The translations under genes and the position numbers were made by a program. This document shows positions 51,885-60,030 of a stretch of DNA of 64,000 nt, one piece after another. Source of the stretch: Spirochaetaceae bacterium (GTDB taxonomy: Bacteria > Spirochaetota > Spirochaetia > Treponematales > Treponemataceae); the NCBI GenBank assembly GCA_017623685.1, contig JAGAOP010000046.1, positions 1 to 64,000 on the forward strand, given 5' to 3'. How positions within the stretch are numbered: the stretch's first letter is position 1; the number at the start of each line of letters is the position of its first letter. The notes under the pieces are model-generated. The model did not search any database and had not been told where the DNA came from. It was given only the letters and a program-made list of their open reading frames with translations.

Positions 51885-53195
51885 TTAATTAATCTTGTTT
51901 TCATCCTTTTTTTCAAGGTCAAAGGTTTCTTGAAGTTTTTGTGCTAATTTTGTAGCAGTTGTCTGCCCTGCAACTATTTCTTTTATTCCTTGATTTAATA
52001 CGTCATTTGTTGCTGTGGGTAAATATGAATCTATAACATAGCAAGAAGGGTAAGCACTAAGTGAAGCTTTTTCAGAAACCATGGGATCCATTCCTTCTGG
52101 AGGAACAAAATCTTTTATTATAGGTGCAGAAATAACGCCATCTTTTAATCTTAATATGGTTTCGTCACGGCTGTAAAAAAAATCCATCCATTTTTTTGCA
52201 GCGTCTAATATTAATGGGTCAGAAGCACCTTCTTTTGTAATTCCATAACCAACTTGCCAAGTACTTGCAATGCAATTTGCCATTTTATTTTTTTCTCCAT
52301 ATACAGGAGGAATTGGAATTAATTTTACATCTTGTGTTATTGCTCCTAGGTTGCTTTCTCCAAAACTCCATTGTCCGTCAAGGTACATTAAACATTTTCC
52401 GTTTTGAAAATTAGATAAAGCCATTCCACTGTCTGTTAATAATGAATTTGTATCTAGAATTCCATCACGGACTAAGCGATTTACAGATTCTAACGCTGTA
52501 ACAAAATCTGGATCTGTAAATTTAACTTTGCCATTTACTGCCTTTTCGATCCACTTTGGGTCATCTGTTGTTCGAGCTAAAATAGCAGATAAAAGACATG
52601 AACCCCAAACCCAACTATCGTTTCCGTGGGTAGTTAAACATTTGATACCTGCTTTATTGCACAAATTTGCTAACTCAACGAAATCTTGATAGGTTTGTGG
52701 TATTTCCCCTCCGATTTGTTCCAATAAAGTTCTATTCAAAGCAACGACAGTACAATAATTTAATCCTCCTAATGGAACATAGGGTTTTATTCCTGTCCCA
52801 TAAAAATCAGGTATTAAATTTTCATCTACATTTGAAGGAAAATAAGGAGTGTTGTCGATTTGCTGACCAAATTCTTTCCACGGGGTACCCCAGCGAGTAT
52901 CGGCTCCCATATAAGCAATATGAGGATAGTTTTTTGATTCTAACCTAGATAGAACTTTATTGTGATAAGGAGTATCGTAAAGTAATTCATAATCAATTTT
53001 AATTTCTGGATATTTTTCCATAAATTCTGTACAGATTCGTTTGAAGGTTTGACCTTCAGGGTTAGAACTTTCACCATAACCCATAATGTTTAAAGTTATT
53101 GTAGCATTATTTTTATTTTTACAACCGGAAAAAACTAATCCAGTCGAAAAAAGAACAACTAAAAAAATATAAAAAAATTTCTTTGTATAACTCAT
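51885..53195 (-). CDS. Second carbohydrate ABC substrate-binding lipoprotein
   Basis: This 436-residue lipoprotein has a signal peptide ending VFSGC (Cys25). It is a MalE-type binding protein: MEKYPEIKIDYELLYDTPYHNKVL, PHIAYMGADTRWGTPW, a FQNGKCLMYLDGQWSFGES motif, and a WQVGYGIT segment. No permeases accompany it, so it probably shares those of another transporter. It is 135 bp behind nagB on the same strand, which hints at an amino-sugar or chitooligosaccharide ligand. AGGGGAAG serves as Shine-Dalgarno sequence. Confidence 0.9.
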   Translation of the reverse strand: MSYTKKFFYIFLVVLFSTGLVFSGCKNKNNATITLNIMGYGESSNPEGQTFKRICTEFMEKYPEIKIDYELLYDTPYHNKVLSRLESKNYPHIAYMGADTRWGTPWKEFGQQIDNTPYFPSNVDENLIPDFYGTGIKPYVPLGGLNYCTVVALNRTLLEQIGGEIPQTYQDFVELANLCNKAGIKCLTTHGNDSWVWGSCLLSAILARTTDDPKWIEKAVNGKVKFTDPDFVTALESVNRLVRDGILDTNSLLTDSGMALSNFQNGKCLMYLDGQWSFGESNLGAITQDVKLIPIPPVYGEKNKMANCIASTWQVGYGITKEGASDPLILDAAKKWMDFFYSRDETILRLKDGVISAPIIKDFVPPEGMDPMVSEKASLSAYPSCYVIDSYLPTATNDVLNQGIKEIVAGQTTATKLAQKLQETFDLEKKDENKIN

Positions 53196-53330
53196 AAAAT
53201 TCTTCCCCTATAATTAATTACAATTATATAATCCTACACTTTAAAATCTTATCTGTCAAATAATGATAGAAAAATCAAAGATTAATTTGAATAATTTGAG
53301 TCCACAATAATGCTAAAAATTTATAACAAA

Positions 53331-54113
53331 TTATTTTTCTATATCTTTGAAGTATTTAACTGTTCCAACTCGAAGTTCTTCGGTAGCATCCTCATCACAT
53401 ACAATAATGCTGTGGGGATGCATTTGTAAGCAGCTAATTGTCCATATGTGGGAAATTCCTTCTTCTACACCATGACGAACTGCAAGTGCTTTGTTTCTTC
53501 CTGTTGCAATTATAATAACTTCTTTTGCATCTGTAATTGTACCTACGCCTACAGTTAATGCCGTCGTAGGAACTTTTGAACAATCGCCGTCAAAGAATCT
53601 AGAATTTACTTGAATAGTGTCAGAAGTTAAGGTTTTAACTCTGGTTCGTGAAGAAAGGGAAGAACCTGGTTCATTAAATGCGATGTGACCATCTTCACCA
53701 ATTCCTCCTAAAAATAAGTCTATCCCTCCATAAGAAGAAATTGCTTTTTCGTAAGCGACACATTCAGCCTGTAAATCTGTTGCTAATCCATTTAGAATAT
53801 GTACGTTTTCTTTCTTTATGTCTATGTGATTAAAAAAGTTATCCCACATAAAAAAATGATAACTTTGTGGATGCTCTTTTCCTAATCCTACATATTCATC
53901 CATATTAAAAGTAACTACATTTTCAAAGGAAACATTTCCAGCTTTGTTGTGTTTGATTAAACTTTTGTATGTTCCAAGAGGTGTAGAACCAGTAGGTAGA
54001 CCTAAAACAAAGGGTTTTTCCTTTGTCGGATTGGCATGATTAATTTTTTGAACAATATAATTTGCCACCCATTCAGAACATCCTTCATAATTATCTTTAA
54101 TAATTAATCTCAT
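53331..54113 (-). CDS. nagB: Glucosamine-6-phosphate deaminase
   Basis: This 260-residue enzyme turns glucosamine-6-phosphate into fructose-6-phosphate and ammonia, entering amino sugars into glycolysis. Seen: [15 protein letters not shown], the catalytic Asp in FNMDEYVGL, and [17 protein letters not shown] with His and Glu. FVLGLPTG and [19 protein letters not shown] complete the family pattern. An AGGGGGA Shine-Dalgarno sequence lies seven bases before ATG. No nagA gene is present. Confidence 0.95.
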   Translation of the reverse strand: MRLIIKDNYEGCSEWVANYIVQKINHANPTKEKPFVLGLPTGSTPLGTYKSLIKHNKAGNVSFENVVTFNMDEYVGLGKEHPQSYHFFMWDNFFNHIDIKKENVHILNGLATDLQAECVAYEKAISSYGGIDLFLGGIGEDGHIAFNEPGSSLSSRTRVKTLTSDTIQVNSRFFDGDCSKVPTTALTVGVGTITDAKEVIIIATGRNKALAVRHGVEEGISHIWTISCLQMHPHSIIVCDEDATEELRVGTVKYFKDIEK

Positions 54114-54389
54114 TTTATCCCCCTAAAAACATAGTTATTGCATAAACTATATTTTGTAATTTGATTATTTAATAAATCAATTGTGTAGTGTAAGAAAAAA
54201 ATAAAATATTTAGTACTAAACCTATGAAAAGTTAATGAAAAGATCTTTAATTTTGTATTTAGAATTAAAAAGCATTTTAAATAATTGAATAAAAATATGT
54301 GGTTGTAGTTTTCAGAAGTAGAACAAAATTTTAGCAAGGTACCGTATTTTTTTATTTGAATAATAGACAACCTCCCTTTTCGCTCCATA

Positions 54390-55931
54390 CTATGTTAAAA
54401 AACTTTGAATAAGAGTAACAAATTGATAAAGTTGTTTATAAACAGAAACAGCCATATCCTTTACAGAATTTTCAGCAAAGTGTTCTAGTTCTTTCCAGTT
54501 TATTATAAGTTCGGGGTTAGCTTTTTGTTTGTCTTCTAGAACCATTTTAATATTTTTTGCAAAGGTAACTAGATTTTGTACGCAAGTTACAAGGATTGTT
54601 CTGGCATTGTTATTAATATCGTTCAAAACTGTATGTAAAACATTTGAAGCTTCTTTGTCTCTTTCGCACCGTGTTAAAAGATTTTTTAGTTTACCAGATA
54701 GAGGTGAACTATCAGATAAGGACTCGTCAAATTCAATGATTTTATCAGACATTTCTAACAGAGTATGATAGGAATCTGACATTGTTGTAGACAATGTAGT
54801 AGTTGACCATTTACCTCTTACTAAAATTAAATCAGATAATTCTCTAACATCCTTTTTTATGTAGTCTAAAATAAAAGCCTTCATGTAATTAAGCGGTTGA
54901 TGATAAGCGAAAGATCCTAAGTTCCGTTTTTCAAAAATAACACTTTGCTCTTCGGTGTAATTTTTTAAGCGAACTACAGAATTTGTTCCAAAAATAGATG
55001 TTACTAATGAATCAATCTTGGAATTTTTTTGAGTAAGTTGTAATTGATTTATGGTTTTTTCCGCTTGCTGCCTAATTTTATTCAAATAAGATTCAACAAT
55101 ATGTTCATTGGAATCTTTAAGGTGAATAGTAGCCGATGGATCTTGTTGAATCAACTGTAACATCATTTCAAAAATACGTGAATTTTGAATTTCTCGTAAT
55201 CGTGAAAGCATTTTTAGCCAAGTATTATGGGCAACAGGTTCAACATCACGCATTTTTTTTAGCAAATTAAACAAGTCAGTCCAATTATCATATTCAACAA
55301 CTAACCAAGCAATGCTAATAAAATCTTTTAAATCATCAAGAATATATTTCCCGTTAATCGGCTCAAATTGAGGAGTAGTAGAAAAATCATATTCCCTCAT
55401 TCCAGAAGCGAATTTTCTAAGAACAAAATAATAATCAAAGGAACAAAATGCCTTAAATAACATTAACTGAGTATAAAGTTTGTCAATTCTATTTATTAAC
55501 GTTGAATCAAAATCTGAAAAAAGATGTTCAGTCCTGTTTTTAATTTGCATGTTAAGTTGTTGCAAGGGAACAGATTTTGCTTCTTCTAATATGCTATCTT
55601 CTGAAAGTTTTTCTAGCATATTTAATTGATTATTAGACAACATTGAATGAAAAACAAAAGTTTGTAATGACTTTTCATTTTGCATATTTTGAAAAAAAGT
55701 CTGTGCTGGGGCAACTGTTTTGTAAATAACAAAAAAAGTTTTTGCAAAAGCAGGCAAAACTTCATCGGTATTAAACTTGTAAAATTTGAACTTTGTCTTA
55801 CTTACTTCTTTTGCAATATTTTTCATAAGACGTCTTTTTTCAGCTTCTGGATCAGAAGATTTGAAAAAAGTGTCTAATAGTCTTTGAAAAAAACCGCCGC
55901 TATTTGCAGGCTTTGATTCACGTGCTGCCAT
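54390..55931 (-). CDS. Large helical protein of a probable spirochaete-specific family
   Basis: This 513-residue protein is soluble and nearly all helical, with no signal or span. It may belong to the spirochaete family DUF5312, an assignment from memory that was not checked. Residues about 20-50 are basic (SSDPEAEKRRLMKNIAKEVSKTKFKF), and the middle has a likely coiled coil (YLNKIRQQAEKTINQLQLTQKNSK). It shares size, helicity and lack of known domains with the 15331-17274 protein, but no convincing similarity was seen. It is monocistronic with its own promoter. Confidence 0.8.
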   Translation of the reverse strand: MAARESKPANSGGFFQRLLDTFFKSSDPEAEKRRLMKNIAKEVSKTKFKFYKFNTDEVLPAFAKTFFVIYKTVAPAQTFFQNMQNEKSLQTFVFHSMLSNNQLNMLEKLSEDSILEEAKSVPLQQLNMQIKNRTEHLFSDFDSTLINRIDKLYTQLMLFKAFCSFDYYFVLRKFASGMREYDFSTTPQFEPINGKYILDDLKDFISIAWLVVEYDNWTDLFNLLKKMRDVEPVAHNTWLKMLSRLREIQNSRIFEMMLQLIQQDPSATIHLKDSNEHIVESYLNKIRQQAEKTINQLQLTQKNSKIDSLVTSIFGTNSVVRLKNYTEEQSVIFEKRNLGSFAYHQPLNYMKAFILDYIKKDVRELSDLILVRGKWSTTTLSTTMSDSYHTLLEMSDKIIEFDESLSDSSPLSGKLKNLLTRCERDKEASNVLHTVLNDINNNARTILVTCVQNLVTFAKNIKMVLEDKQKANPELIINWKELEHFAENSVKDMAVSVYKQLYQFVTLIQSFLT

Positions 55932-55939
55932 ATTACTTT

Positions 55940-55969
55940 ACTATACGATAATATAGGCATTCAGGTCAA
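55940..55969 (-). promoter_or_regulatory. Promoter of the 513-residue gene, nearly leaderless
   Basis: TTGACC at 55964-55969, 18 bp, TATAGT at 55940-55945, then 8 bp to the ATG at 55931. Confidence 0.5.
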
Positions 55970-56149
55970 GAGATTATTTTGAATCATAGCATGGAACTTT
56001 TAGAAAAAAAAATGATTTTTTTTCTAAAAAAGACAATGTTGCTAATATTTCAAGAAACCTTGCGACGCTGTTTTAAGTTGCAAAGCTATCAGTTTTTTTC
56101 AAAAACATTTAAAAAAAGGCAATTTGAACGAGAAACAAAGTGTAGGGTG

Positions 56150-56158
56150 TGATATAAT
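56150..56158 (+). promoter_or_regulatory. Extended -10 of the FGE-domain lipoprotein gene
   Basis: TGA followed by a perfect TATAAT (56153-56158); the -35 is poor. Its context TGTGATATAATATT is identical to that of the operon at 33707. Confidence 0.55.
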
Positions 56159-56189
56159 ATTTAACGAAAGATACAAAAAGGAGGGTTTT

Positions 56190-57317
56190 ATGAAAAACTC
56201 TATGGGACTTGTAGCTTTTGCAGCTCTGAGTTTTGTGTTTACAGTTGTGTCATGTGGAAATGTTGCTAATAATACTAATAATAAGGGTAGAGGAGAAGAT
56301 TCTTATCAAGCCGGAGATGTGGCACTTAAAGCCATAAAGATTGATGGTATAACCTACGAAAAAACAGCTGAAGTTTATGTTACAGGAAAAGACGGAGTTA
56401 TGATTGTAGGAAAAGACCCTGTTTTTATTGATTCTACTGCAGAGGCTGGATATAAAGGTGTGTTTAGAGAAGGTAGAACTGTAACTTTAAGCCCCTTTAT
56501 CATGAGTAAGTACGAAGTTACACAGGAACTTTATAGTGCAGTTATGGCTGAACAAACTGTCTTAATAGATGGAGAAGAAAAAAAACTTAAAGCAACCCCT
56601 TGGTTCTGCATAGAGGGCAGTCTTGAATACAAGAGGCTTCCAGGGGAAATCCAAAAATATCGTGGAGTTGAAGGTGTCTCCTGGTTTGATGCAGTGTACT
56701 TTTGTAACGCACTGAGCAAAAAGACAGGACTTACTCCAGCCTACAATATTACAGTTAATTCTGTAACAAGTGACGGAAATATTGAAGATGCAACTGTAAG
56801 CCTTGTTGCAAACTCCAATGGCTATCGTTTACCTACAGAAGCTGAATGGGAATTTGCAGCACGAGGTGGAGATCCTACAAAATCTGTCTGGAATTCACTC
56901 TTTAGTGGTTCTGCTTCAGAAGAAGCCAAAAATTATTCAGATCCAAAAAATACCGGAATGGACAGTGTAGGCTGGTACAAGTTCAACAGCAGAAGCGGAA
57001 CAACAGAAAATACAGAACCTAGCATTGGAACTACAGGCTATGGTACTCACGAAGTAGGATTAAAGACTTCAAATGCACTGGGTATTTTCGATATGAGTGG
57101 AAACGTATCTGAATGGTGTTATGACTGGAGTGCTGCTATTGAAACAGGAAGCGAGGCAAATCCCAGTGGCCCGACATCTGGCTCTTACCGTGTTTTCCGT
57201 GGTGGCTCCTGGGGTGACGTTGCAAGTGATTGTTCTGTTTCAAATCGGATGTACAGTGGGACACAAGATAACCGTAGTTACTTTATTGGGTTCCGAGTAG
57301 TTCGTACTGCTCAGTAA
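56190..57317 (+). CDS. FGE-sulfatase (SUMF1) domain lipoprotein
   Basis: This 375-residue lipoprotein has a signal peptide ending VVSC (Cys22). The formylglycine-generating-enzyme-like domain has MSKYEVTQELYSAVM, GVEGVSWFDAVYFCNALSKKTGL, GYRLPTEAEWEFAARGG, NALGIFDMSGNVSEWCYDW, RVFRGGSWGDVASDC and FIGFRVVR. The catalytic Cys pair of true FGE is not clear; one Cys lies in ASDCSVSNR. Treponema genomes often carry many such lipoproteins, mostly of unknown function. ATG 56190 follows AAAGGAGG; a longer upstream frame is rejected. Confidence 0.88.
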   Translation: MKNSMGLVAFAALSFVFTVVSCGNVANNTNNKGRGEDSYQAGDVALKAIKIDGITYEKTAEVYVTGKDGVMIVGKDPVFIDSTAEAGYKGVFREGRTVTLSPFIMSKYEVTQELYSAVMAEQTVLIDGEEKKLKATPWFCIEGSLEYKRLPGEIQKYRGVEGVSWFDAVYFCNALSKKTGLTPAYNITVNSVTSDGNIEDATVSLVANSNGYRLPTEAEWEFAARGGDPTKSVWNSLFSGSASEEAKNYSDPKNTGMDSVGWYKFNSRSGTTENTEPSIGTTGYGTHEVGLKTSNALGIFDMSGNVSEWCYDWSAAIETGSEANPSGPTSGSYRVFRGGSWGDVASDCSVSNRMYSGTQDNRSYFIGFRVVRTAQ

Positions 57318-57459
57318 TCCACTTATCAAAAACTGAAAAGTAAGAAGTAGGTACTACGCAGTAACTGTTTTTTTCTCATTAAAGCCCAAATGTAAACTTG
57401 GAAGTATTTTGATAACTCGGCAACGTTGTTTCAAGTGGTAAATAATGATGTTTTTACAT

Positions 57460-57488
57460 TTGATTTTAATATAAATATAAAGTATTAT
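57460..57488 (+). promoter_or_regulatory. Promoter of the ZIP gene, predicted leaderless
   Basis: TTGATT at 57460-57465, 17 bp, TATTAT at 57483-57488, then 7 bp to the ATG at 57496. Confidence 0.55.
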
Positions 57489-57495
57489 TTTTTAT

Positions 57496-58335
57496 ATGCA
57501 ATCTGTTTTGTTCGCTTTTTTACTAACTCTTTTTGCTGGTTTAGCAACTGGAATTGGTAGTCTTATTGCTCTTTTGGCAAAAAAAACAAACACTAAATTT
57601 CTTGCGGTCGCTTTAGGGTTTTCAGCTGGAGTGATGATTTATGTTTCTATGATCGAAATCTTTGTTAAAGCGAAGGATTCATTAATTTTAGCTCTTGGTT
57701 ATAAGGCAGGCTCTTGGGTAACAGTAGCTTCTTTTTTTGGAGGAATGTTTTTAATTGCTATAATTGACAAACTTATTCCTTCTGAAGAAAATCCCCACGA
57801 AGTAAAAAAAGTTGAAACCTTTATTAATAAAGATGGTAGAGAAGTTTGTGCTATTCCTGTAAATAACGGTAAATCAGCAAAAACAAAATTGTTACGAACA
57901 GGAATTTTTACAGCTCTTGCTGTGGGTATTCATAACTTTCCAGAAGGTCTAGCCACTTTTATTTCAGGATTGCAAGAACCTTCTATCGCTTTGCCCATAG
58001 CCTTTGCTATTGCTATTCACAATATCCCTGAAGGTGTGGCTGTTTCTGTGCCAATCTATTTTGCAACAGGCAGTCGCAAAAAAGCTTTTTTATTTTCTTT
58101 TTTATCAGGGTTAAGTGAACCTGTAGGAGCAATAATTGGATATTTAATTTTGCTACCCTTTATTAATGATTTCGTGTTCGGGATTGTTTTTGCAATGGTT
58201 GCTGGAATTATGGTATTTATTTCACTGGATGAATTGTTGCCTTCTGCAAGGGAATATGGAGAACACCATCTTTCTATTTATGGATTGGTTGCAGGAATGA
58301 TTATTATGGCAATAAGTTTGTTGATGTTTATATAA
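57496..58335 (+). CDS. zupT: ZIP family divalent metal transporter (ZupT-like)
   Basis: This 279-residue inner-membrane protein has eight spans. The metal path shows HNFPEGLATF and HNIPEGVAVSVP in the fourth and fifth spans, the diagnostic ZIP pair, plus LDELLPSAREYGEHH near the end. A loop of about 45 residues between spans 3 and 4 (SEENPHEVKKVETFINKDG...) is charged and may regulate. It imports Zn2+ and possibly Fe or Mn. The broken lipoprotein gene follows 11 bp later and may share its message. Confidence 0.93.
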   Translation: MQSVLFAFLLTLFAGLATGIGSLIALLAKKTNTKFLAVALGFSAGVMIYVSMIEIFVKAKDSLILALGYKAGSWVTVASFFGGMFLIAIIDKLIPSEENPHEVKKVETFINKDGREVCAIPVNNGKSAKTKLLRTGIFTALAVGIHNFPEGLATFISGLQEPSIALPIAFAIAIHNIPEGVAVSVPIYFATGSRKKAFLFSFLSGLSEPVGAIIGYLILLPFINDFVFGIVFAMVAGIMVFISLDELLPSAREYGEHHLSIYGLVAGMIIMAISLLMFI

Positions 58336-58346
58336 AGGGGGTTTTT

Positions 58347-58952
58347 ATGAAAAATGTTTTTTGGATACTATGTTTATGTAGTTTGTTTGTGTTTACTTCC
58401 TGTTTTGAAATAATGAATAGTATTACCTATAGCAAGGGGCAATATCATTTTTCGTACAGGTTTATGATTTCAAAAGAATTAATGGCAATGCATTAAAGTT
58501 TTTCCATAGATGAAATCATGGGAAATGAAACAATTATGGATGAAATGTTCGATATAACTTATATTGAAACTCAGTATGAAGAAGGTGTTATAATAAATTA
58601 TTCTATCGATCCAAAAATCGAAAAAGAAGATTTAAAAAAACATATACCCTTCAAAAAAGGAAATGATATTTATATTCCAATTCTTTTTTCAGATGGAGAT
58701 CCTTCAAGGGATGTAAATAAAGAAGATTTAGGTCCTACTCAAAGTCTATTGCAAAGTGCTAAATTTCGGATTTTAATCGGAAAAGATATTGTTCCAGTGG
58801 CAAATACTGTATTATTAACTGCAGGTAATAATTCAACATTAGATTTGGCTGTTCCTGCATATGATGTTGGGGATATGATTTGTATAGAAATACCATTAAT
58901 TGATATTATTCCTGCCATGTCACAGTATAAATATTTAAGAATTATTCCTTAA
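58347..58952 (+). pseudogene. Lipoprotein gene interrupted by an in-frame stop
   Basis: A Shine-Dalgarno sequence (AAAGGGGG) precedes the ATG at 58347, and the first 49 codons give a lipoprotein signal (MKNVFWILCLCSLFVFTSC, Cys19) and 30 mature residues, ending at TAA 58494-58496. The same frame is open again immediately afterwards to a stop at 58952, with SFSIDEIMGNET and a 150-residue beta-rich domain. The second part has no ribosome-binding site. One base change would restore a protein of about 201 residues. Readthrough or a separate downstream start at 58518 are the alternatives. No known domain was recognised. Confidence 0.65.
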
Positions 58953-59021
58953 CGAAAATTCGGTAGTCATATAAGATAAATATAGTAATCCATTTAACCT
59001 TACATGACTACCTTTTTTATT

Positions 59022-59567
59022 CTAATCTGTTTGCTTAGTCCAAACAAGTTTGCTCGTGTCAAATCCTATGGATTCAGCTAAAACTAAATAATCTTGTTTT
59101 ACCTCCTCTGGTATTGTATTAGTTCTACTTAAAATCCAAAGATAATTATAGTTTTTTCCTGCAACTAAGGCATATTGATATTCTGAATCCAGGGCAATGA
59201 TATTATAATCGCTGTAAAATGGTCCGAAGAATGACACTTTCAAAGCACCCATTTCTGGAGACTTTCTAAATTTTGCTTTACCAATACTTTCTTTCCATTC
59301 TTGCTGTTTATAGTTATAACCTCGATTTTCAACTCTAATTGAACCGTCTTGGTTTTTGCTATAATATGCGGTTACATTTTCCATATCTTTTTCAAAAGTG
59401 AAATCAAATCGAGCTATTTCGTACCATTTTCCAAGATATCTTTCATAATTAAATCCTGTTACCGGAAAAATATTTTTTGGTGCAGATTGGCAACTAAAAA
59501 CAAATAGGGCAACCAAAGCTGTTAAGGTGGTTACTACCAAAAGAAAAATTGATTTTTGTAAATTCAT
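59022..59567 (-). CDS. blc: Bacterial lipocalin lipoprotein (Blc-like)
   Basis: This 181-residue outer-membrane lipocalin has a signal peptide ending VFSC (Cys26). The lipocalin motifs are YLGKWYEIARFDFTFEKDM (GxW), YYSKNQDGSIRVENRGYN, FFGPFYSDYNIIALDSEYQYALVAG (TDY-like) and the final LWILSRTNTIPEEV. These carriers bind lysophospholipids or fatty acids and maintain the outer membrane. The start has TAGGAG six bases before ATG and, 24 bases further up, a perfect TAAGGAGGTG that lies in the first repeat unit. Confidence 0.93.
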   Translation of the reverse strand: MNLQKSIFLLVVTTLTALVALFVFSCQSAPKNIFPVTGFNYERYLGKWYEIARFDFTFEKDMENVTAYYSKNQDGSIRVENRGYNYKQQEWKESIGKAKFRKSPEMGALKVSFFGPFYSDYNIIALDSEYQYALVAGKNYNYLWILSRTNTIPEEVKQDYLVLAESIGFDTSKLVWTKQTD

Positions 59568-59580
59568 AAATACTCCTATA

Positions 59581-60028
59581 AAAACACCTCCTTAGCGGCG
59601 AGCCATGGATGGCGAGAATCTCAGGTTGAAAAGCACAACGGAATTTCAACCTGAAATGATAAAAAATTCAAGGAAGTATTTTTTATCATACTCCTTAATA
59701 AACACCGCGTTTAGCGGCGAGCCATGGATGGCGAGAATCTCAGGTTGAAAAGCGCAACGGAATTTCAACCTGAAATGATAAAAAATTCAAGGAAGTATTT
59801 TTTATCATACTCCTTAATAAACACCACGTTTAGCGGCGAGCCATGGATGGCGAGAATCTCAGGTTGAAAAGCTCAACGGAATTTCAACCTGAAATGATAA
59901 AAAATACAAGGAAGTATTTTTTATCATACTCCTTAATAAACACCGGGTTTAGCGGCGAGCCACGGATGGCGAGAATCTCAGGTTGAAAAGCACAACGGAA
60001 TTTCAACCTGAAATGATAAAAAATTCAA
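59581..60028. repeat. Tandem array of 119-bp structured units, 3.8 copies
   Basis: The marker TTAGCGG occurs at 59592, 59711, 59830 and 59949, a period of exactly 119 bp, and the units differ at only a few positions. Each unit has three inverted repeats: GCCAT-GG-ATGGC; CAGGTTGAAA...TTTCAACCTG around a 12-base loop with one changing base (AGCAC, AGCGC, AGCTC, AGCAC); and ATGATAAAAAAT...ATTTTTTATCAT. The last unit stops after TTCAA. The array lies between the stop of the membrane-protein gene and the lipocalin start, so on the minus strand it would be transcribed as leader to the lipocalin. Confidence 0.9.
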
Positions 60029-60030
60029 AT

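Noticed and set aside
54110-54388. 92-codon minus-strand ORF between nagB and the 513-residue gene
   Set aside because: Its composition is that of AT-rich noncoding DNA (runs of Phe, Leu, Ile, Asn), it covers the nagB leader and ribosome site, and it shows no motif.
56000-56031. TTTTAGAAAAAAAA / TTTTTTTTCTAAAA hairpin as terminator
   Set aside because: It is almost pure A-T and has no gene running into it from either side, since both neighbours are transcribed away from it.
56124-56189. Upstream start for the FGE-domain lipoprotein
   Set aside because: It would place residues before a clear signal peptide, and the frame runs through the promoter; ATG 56190 has AAAGGAGG.
59581-60028. CRISPR array
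   Set aside because: Units are 119 bp and nearly identical throughout, with no alternation of short repeat and unique spacer, and no cas genes.
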